Assembly: GCF_003382565.3 (NCBI RefSeq)
Contig: NZ_CP086253.1
Coordinates: forward strand, 2,480,001-2,544,000
Origin: Pectobacterium aquaticum
GTDB lineage: Bacteria; Pseudomonadota; Gammaproteobacteria; Enterobacterales; Enterobacteriaceae
Length of the DNA stretch: 64,000 nt
Reading direction: 5' to 3'
Shown: piece after piece, positions 60,329 to 64,000 of the stretch
How the letters are laid out: every line of letters starts with the position of its first letter
Numbering within the stretch: the first letter of the stretch is position 1
Position numbers and translations under genes: made by a program
The notes under the pieces: generated by a model
Database searches by the model: none
The model's input: only the letters and a program-made list of their open reading frames with translations
Told to the model about the DNA's origin: nothing

Positions 60329-60850
60329 TCAGCGCAGTCTTCCTGCCAGCGGGTTCACTTTCACCGCCGCGGTTCGCAGCAGGCTTTGGCTAAAGTGGCA
60401 GTGAGTAATGGCAATCGCCAGCGCGTCGGCGGCATCCGCCTGCGGGCTGGCCGGCAGTTTCAGCAGTGAGCGAACCATATGTTGCACCTGCTTTTTATCC
60501 GCCGCGCCCGTTCCTACTACTGTTTGTTTCACCAGCCGTGCCGCGTATTCAAACACGGGCAGATCCTGATTCACACCGGCAACGATAGCCACACCGCGTG
60601 CCTGCCCTAGCTTCAAGGCTGAATCTGGGTTTTTCGCCATGAAAACCTGCTCAATCGCCATACAGTCTGGGCGAAATTGCGTAATGATTTCACTGACGCC
60701 AGCGTAAATCAGCTTAAGCCGTGTGGGCATATCATCCACCACGGTACGGATACAGCCACTGCCGAGGTACGTCAGATGACGCCCCTGCTGACGGATAATG
60801 CCATAACCCGTCACGCGCGAACCGGGGTCGATACCTACTATTATTGTCAT
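60329..60850 (-). CDS. ruvC: RuvC, Holliday junction resolvase
   Basis: 173 aa, the E. coli length. The four catalytic acids are visible: Asp in GIDPGSR, Glu in AIEQVF, and two Asp in QADAADALAIA. RNase H-like fold. It resolves junctions moved by RuvAB. It follows yebC by 72 bp. Confidence 0.96.
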   Translation of the reverse strand: MTIIVGIDPGSRVTGYGIIRQQGRHLTYLGSGCIRTVVDDMPTRLKLIYAGVSEIITQFRPDCMAIEQVFMAKNPDSALKLGQARGVAIVAGVNQDLPVFEYAARLVKQTVVGTGAADKKQVQHMVRSLLKLPASPQADAADALAIAITHCHFSQSLLRTAAVKVNPLAGRLR

Positions 60851-60922
60851 CGTGCTACGATTGCCATGGTGCCGATTCGCCCGTGTGGATAGCTGTTGCT
60901 ACGTTGCATTACCGACCAGCCA

Positions 60923-61666
60923 TTACAGCAGTTCAGCCACCTCATCGGAGATCTCACCGTTGTGGTAAACCTCCTGAACATCGTCGCAATCTTCCAGCAT
61001 GTCGATCAGACGCATCAATTTCGGTGCCGTTTCTGCATCCATATCCGCCTTGGTGGATGGAATCATCGATACTTCAGCCGATTCCGCTTTCAGGCCAGCC
61101 GCGTCTAACGCATCCTTCACATCACCGAACGTTTCCCACGGCGTGAAGACGTCAATTGCACCGTCGTCGTACGTCACGACATCATCAGCACCGGCTTCCA
61201 GCGCGGCATCCATCACTGCATCTTCATCCAGACCCGGCGCGTAAGAAATGACGCCTTTCTTGGTGAAGAGGTACGAAACAGAGCCATCGGTACCCAGGTT
61301 GCCGCCGGTTTTCGTAAACGCGTGGCGCACTTCGGAAACGGTACGGTTACGGTTGTCACTCAGGCATTCCACCATGACGGCCGTGCCGCCTGGGCCATAG
61401 CCTTCATAAATGATGGTTTCCATGTTGGCATCATCGTCACCGCCGACGCCACGGGCAATCGCGCGGTTCAACGTATCGCGCGTCATGTTGTTGGACAGAG
61501 CTTTATCGATCGCGGCGCGCAGACGTGGGTTAGAACCCGGATCGCCACCACCCAGACGGGCGGCGGTGACCAACTCGCGGATAATCTTGGTAAAGATTTT
61601 ACCGCGTTTGGCGTCCTGTGCTGCTTTACGATGCTTTGTGTTAGCCCACTTACTATGACCTGCCAT
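60923..61666 (-). CDS. yebC: YebC/PmpR-family protein
   Basis: 247 aa, the E. coli YebC length, starting MAGHSKWANTKHRKAAQDAK. Three-domain TACO1/YebC fold; conserved GGGDPGSNPRLR, YEGYGPGGTAVMVE and the acidic C-terminal part. Family members have been described as DNA-binding regulators and, more recently, as ribosome-associated factors that relieve stalling at proline-rich sites. Which applies here cannot be told from sequence. Confidence 0.95.
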   Translation of the reverse strand: MAGHSKWANTKHRKAAQDAKRGKIFTKIIRELVTAARLGGGDPGSNPRLRAAIDKALSNNMTRDTLNRAIARGVGGDDDANMETIIYEGYGPGGTAVMVECLSDNRNRTVSEVRHAFTKTGGNLGTDGSVSYLFTKKGVISYAPGLDEDAVMDAALEAGADDVVTYDDGAIDVFTPWETFGDVKDALDAAGLKAESAEVSMIPSTKADMDAETAPKLMRLIDMLEDCDDVQEVYHNGEISDEVAELL

Positions 61667-61676
61667 AAAAATCTCC

Positions 61677-61696
61677 GAAAAAAGCCTGTTCAGGCC
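61677..61696 (-). terminator. Possible weak terminator between nudB and yebC
   Basis: On the minus strand GGCCTGAACAGGCT followed by TTTTTT. The stem is only 4-5 bp and overlaps the nudB stop codon, so partial termination at best. Confidence 0.4.
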
Positions 61697-62133
61697 GGAT
61701 AAATAACAAATTCCTCAATCGCCTGCCGGTTGCTCCAGGACTTGGTCAACTGCGCCGCGTGGGGCACATCTAGCCACTGGTAAGCAAGATGCTCGGATAA
61801 TTGCACCTCGCGCTCAGCAGGTAACGCCAGACAAAACCAGTGTTCGGTATTGTGCGTGACCCCCGGCGCATAGCGACGTCTCAAATGAGCAAATAGCTCA
61901 AACTCAATACAGCGTTGACAGTCAAAGAGTGGTAACGCTTCTGCGGATATATCAATGTTAACTTCTTCTTTGACTTCACGCTGTGCGGCATACGGCGCAC
62001 TTTCCCCTTCTTCTATACTGCCAGTTACCGACTGCCAGAATTCAGGGTCGTCACGCCGTTGCAACATCAGCACCCGTCCGGTGTCACGGGCATAGATCAC
62101 CACCAGAACCGAAACGGGTCGCTTGTATACCAT
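61690..62133 (-). CDS. nudB: NudB, dihydroneopterin triphosphate diphosphatase
   Basis: 147 aa from the ATG at 62133 (MVYKRPVSVLVVIYA), which aligns with the E. coli start. An in-frame ATG eight codons upstream lies inside aspS. Nudix box from GSIEEGE through AAQREVKEEV at about 37-60. Early step of folate synthesis, removing pyrophosphate from dihydroneopterin triphosphate. The ATG lies 1 nt after the aspS stop (TAAGATG), so re-initiation is likely. Confidence 0.94.
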   Translation of the reverse strand: MVYKRPVSVLVVIYARDTGRVLMLQRRDDPEFWQSVTGSIEEGESAPYAAQREVKEEVNIDISAEALPLFDCQRCIEFELFAHLRRRYAPGVTHNTEHWFCLALPAEREVQLSEHLAYQWLDVPHAAQLTKSWSNRQAIEEFVIYPA

Positions 62134-62134
62134 C

Positions 62135-63931
62135 TTATTCGTTCTCGGATTTTCCATCCTGAGCCGTTTTCCCTTTCACGACTACCGCAATCGCAAGCTC
62201 TTCCAGCGAAGCCGAGTTAGCAAAACTTGGCGCTTCCGTCATCAGACACGCAGCTGCCGTCGTTTTCGGGAAGGCGATCACGTCACGAATGTTATCGGTG
62301 CCCGTCAGTAACATCACCAGACGGTCAAGACCAAACGCCAGACCCGCGTGCGGCGGCGTACCATATTTCAGCGCGTCCAGCAGGAAGCCAAATTTCTCAC
62401 GCTGTTCTTGTTCGGTAATACCCAGAATGCTGAACACGGTTTGCTGCATTTCACCACGGTGAATACGCACGGAACCGCCGCCCACTTCATAACCGTTAAT
62501 GACCATGTCATAGGCGTTGGCGATCGCCGAAACCGGGTTAACCGCCAATTCGGAAGGCAGCATGTCACGCGGTGCGGTAAACGGATGGTGCATCGCAGCC
62601 AGCCCGCCTTCGCCATCTTCCTCAAACATAGGGAAATCGATGACCCACAGCGGTTCCCAGCTATCGTCTTTCGTCAGATTCAAATCGCGACCCAGCTTGA
62701 GACGCAGCGCCCCCAGTGCATCGGTCACCACTTTCGCGCTGTCTGCACCAAAGAACAGGATGTCGCCATCTTGTGCCGCAGTACGATCCAACAGCGCAGA
62801 CAGGATGTCTTCATTCAGGAATTTCGCGACAGGGCTTTGAACGCCTTCCAAACCTTTGGCGCGCTCGTTGACCTTAATGTAAGCCAAGCCTTTCGCACCA
62901 TAGATTTCAATAAACTTGCCGTATTCATCAATCTGCTTACGACTCAGTTGTGCACCGCTCGGAACACGGATAGCGGCAACGCGGCCTTTAGCATCGTTTG
63001 CTGGGCCGGAGAAGACTTTGAATTCAATGTCTTTAACCAGATCGGCAACGTCGACTAGTTCCAGCGGATTACGCAAATCTGGCTTGTCGGAACCGAAACG
63101 GCGCATCGCTTCTGCGAACGTCATGATCGGGAAATCGCCCAGATCGACACCTTTCACGTCCTGCCACAGTTCACGCACCAGCTTCTCCATCACTTCACGC
63201 ACCTGTGGCGCGGTCATGAAAGAGGTTTCCACATCGATCTGGGTAAATTCTGGCTGCCTGTCGGCACGCAGGTCTTCGTCACGGAAGCATTTGACGATCT
63301 GATAGTAGCGGTCAAAGCCGGACATCATCAGCAGCTGTTTGAACAGCTGTGGGGACTGCGGCAGCGCATAAAATTTGCCTTTATGTACGCGGCTCGGCAC
63401 CAGATAGTCACGCGCGCCTTCCGGCGTCGCTTTCGTCAACATCGGGGTTTCGATGTCCAAGAAGCCGTGGTCGTCCATAAAACGACGCACAAAACTGGTG
63501 ATACGGGCACGCGTTTTCAGGCGCTGCGCCATTTCAGGACGGCGCAAATCCAGATAGCGGAATTTGAGACGCGCTTCTTCGGTATTGGTTTGGTTGGAGT
63601 CCAACGGCAGCGCTTCAGAACGGTTAACGATCGTCAGTGCGTTGGCAAAAATCTCGACTTCGCCCGTCGCCATATCTTTGTTGATTTGGCTTTCTGGACG
63701 GGCACGGACGACACCGGTAAGTTGGATGCAGAACTCGTTACGCAACTCGGATGCCAGTTTAAATGCGTCCTGACGATCCGGGTCAAAAAACACCTGAACC
63801 AGCCCTTCGCGGTCACGCATATCAATAAAAATCAAACCACCCAGATCGCGGCGGCGGTTAACCCAACCGCACAATGTCACTTCCTGGCCCACATGGGACG
63901 AATTCAACTGCCCGCAATAATTAGTACGCAT
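62135..63931 (-). CDS. aspS: Aspartyl-tRNA synthetase
   Basis: 598 aa from the ATG at 63931 (MRTNYCGQLNSSHVGQ) with AAAGGA upstream. A GTG one codon earlier is in frame. N-terminal OB-fold anticodon domain (about 1-110), class II motifs with FRDEDLRADRQPEFTQID, the bacterial insertion domain (about 290-420) and motif 3 GLAFGLDRLVMLLTG. It begins the aspS-nudB-yebC-ruvC run, the E. coli order. Confidence 0.97.
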   Translation of the reverse strand: MRTNYCGQLNSSHVGQEVTLCGWVNRRRDLGGLIFIDMRDREGLVQVFFDPDRQDAFKLASELRNEFCIQLTGVVRARPESQINKDMATGEVEIFANALTIVNRSEALPLDSNQTNTEEARLKFRYLDLRRPEMAQRLKTRARITSFVRRFMDDHGFLDIETPMLTKATPEGARDYLVPSRVHKGKFYALPQSPQLFKQLLMMSGFDRYYQIVKCFRDEDLRADRQPEFTQIDVETSFMTAPQVREVMEKLVRELWQDVKGVDLGDFPIMTFAEAMRRFGSDKPDLRNPLELVDVADLVKDIEFKVFSGPANDAKGRVAAIRVPSGAQLSRKQIDEYGKFIEIYGAKGLAYIKVNERAKGLEGVQSPVAKFLNEDILSALLDRTAAQDGDILFFGADSAKVVTDALGALRLKLGRDLNLTKDDSWEPLWVIDFPMFEEDGEGGLAAMHHPFTAPRDMLPSELAVNPVSAIANAYDMVINGYEVGGGSVRIHRGEMQQTVFSILGITEQEQREKFGFLLDALKYGTPPHAGLAFGLDRLVMLLTGTDNIRDVIAFPKTTAAACLMTEAPSFANSASLEELAIAVVVKGKTAQDGKSENE

Positions 63932-63966
63932 CACGATGTCCTTTTACTCATCCGCCAGCTCACACG

Positions 63967-64000
63967 TTTTCACGGTAGATCACTTTTCACGGTAAATCAC
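63967..64000. repeat. 17-bp direct repeat upstream of aspS
   Basis: TTTTCACGGTAGATCAC is followed directly by TTTTCACGGTAAATCAC (one difference) and reaches the window edge, so more copies could follow. Confidence 0.8.

Overview
The window is about 64 kb of enterobacterial core chromosome. I assign it to a soft-rot Pectobacterium (former Erwinia carotovora group). The reasons are the adjacent kdgR-ogl pectin catabolism genes, the pair of DNA-damage regulators that match RdgA (phage-repressor type) and RdgB (Mu Mor type) known from Erwinia carotovora, a phoP-phoQ pair (PehR-PehS in this genus), and E. coli-like yeb-region synteny with soft-rot additions. I cannot fix the species. No rRNA, tRNA, insertion sequence, CRISPR array or intact prophage was seen.

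Layout. 1-4.4 kb: the start of infC, thrS with its tRNA-like autoregulatory operator, a PheP/AroP-type aromatic amino acid permease and yebO. 4.4-7.8 kb: kdgR, ogl (with a KdgR operator) and htpX. 7.9-11.9 kb: a compact pyruvate-sensing unit made of a YpdA/PyrS-type kinase, a YpdB/PyrR-type regulator and a YhjX-type MFS transporter, with a textbook direct-repeat target site in front of the transporter. 12-17 kb: a GAF-PAS-GGDEF-EAL protein, a small DUF1883-like protein, and rdgA and rdgB with look-alike operators inside both promoters. 17.2-28.1 kb: a membrane polyferredoxin, icd, rluE-nudJ, mnmA-hflD-purB, phoPQ and roxA. 28.2-30.6 kb: pepT, then a graveyard holding fragments of potA, potB and potD and a 54-codon PEBP/AraC chimera. 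30.7-43.5 kb: prc-proQ, msrC, letA-letB-rsmF, yebW, a cspA-family gene, the sRNA SdsR, yebY, ftnA, holE and a 36-residue Lys-rich protein. 43.6-58 kb: ptrB, purT, eda, zwf, hexR, pykA, lpxM, mepM and znuA/znuCB. 58.3-64 kb: a PTS IIC remnant, ruvC-ruvA-ruvB, yebC, nudB and aspS.

How the genes work together. Pectin oligomers are cleaved by Ogl under KdgR control, and the resulting KDG pathway ends at Eda, which lies next to zwf with no edd between them. HexR, divergent from zwf and followed by pykA, has a perfect operator at zwf. Pyruvate, the product of both Eda and PykA, is the signal for the PyrSR-type system. RdgA/RdgB link DNA damage to pectin lyase and carotovoricin in this genus, and PhoPQ/PehRS links divalent cations to endopolygalacturonase. 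The window therefore carries several plant-interaction regulators within housekeeping DNA.

Three ERIC elements (two carrying about 75-80 bp inserts in different arms) and one ERIC end fragment sit in intergenic gaps. Recognisable operators were found for KdgR, PyrR/YpdB, PhoP, PurR (two, one inside purB), HexR and Zur. I see no clearly new multi-gene defence or biosynthetic system. The least explained items are the rdgA/rdgB operator architecture, a short ORF in the phoP leader, the terminator-ended stretch after rdgB, and the eroded pot locus.
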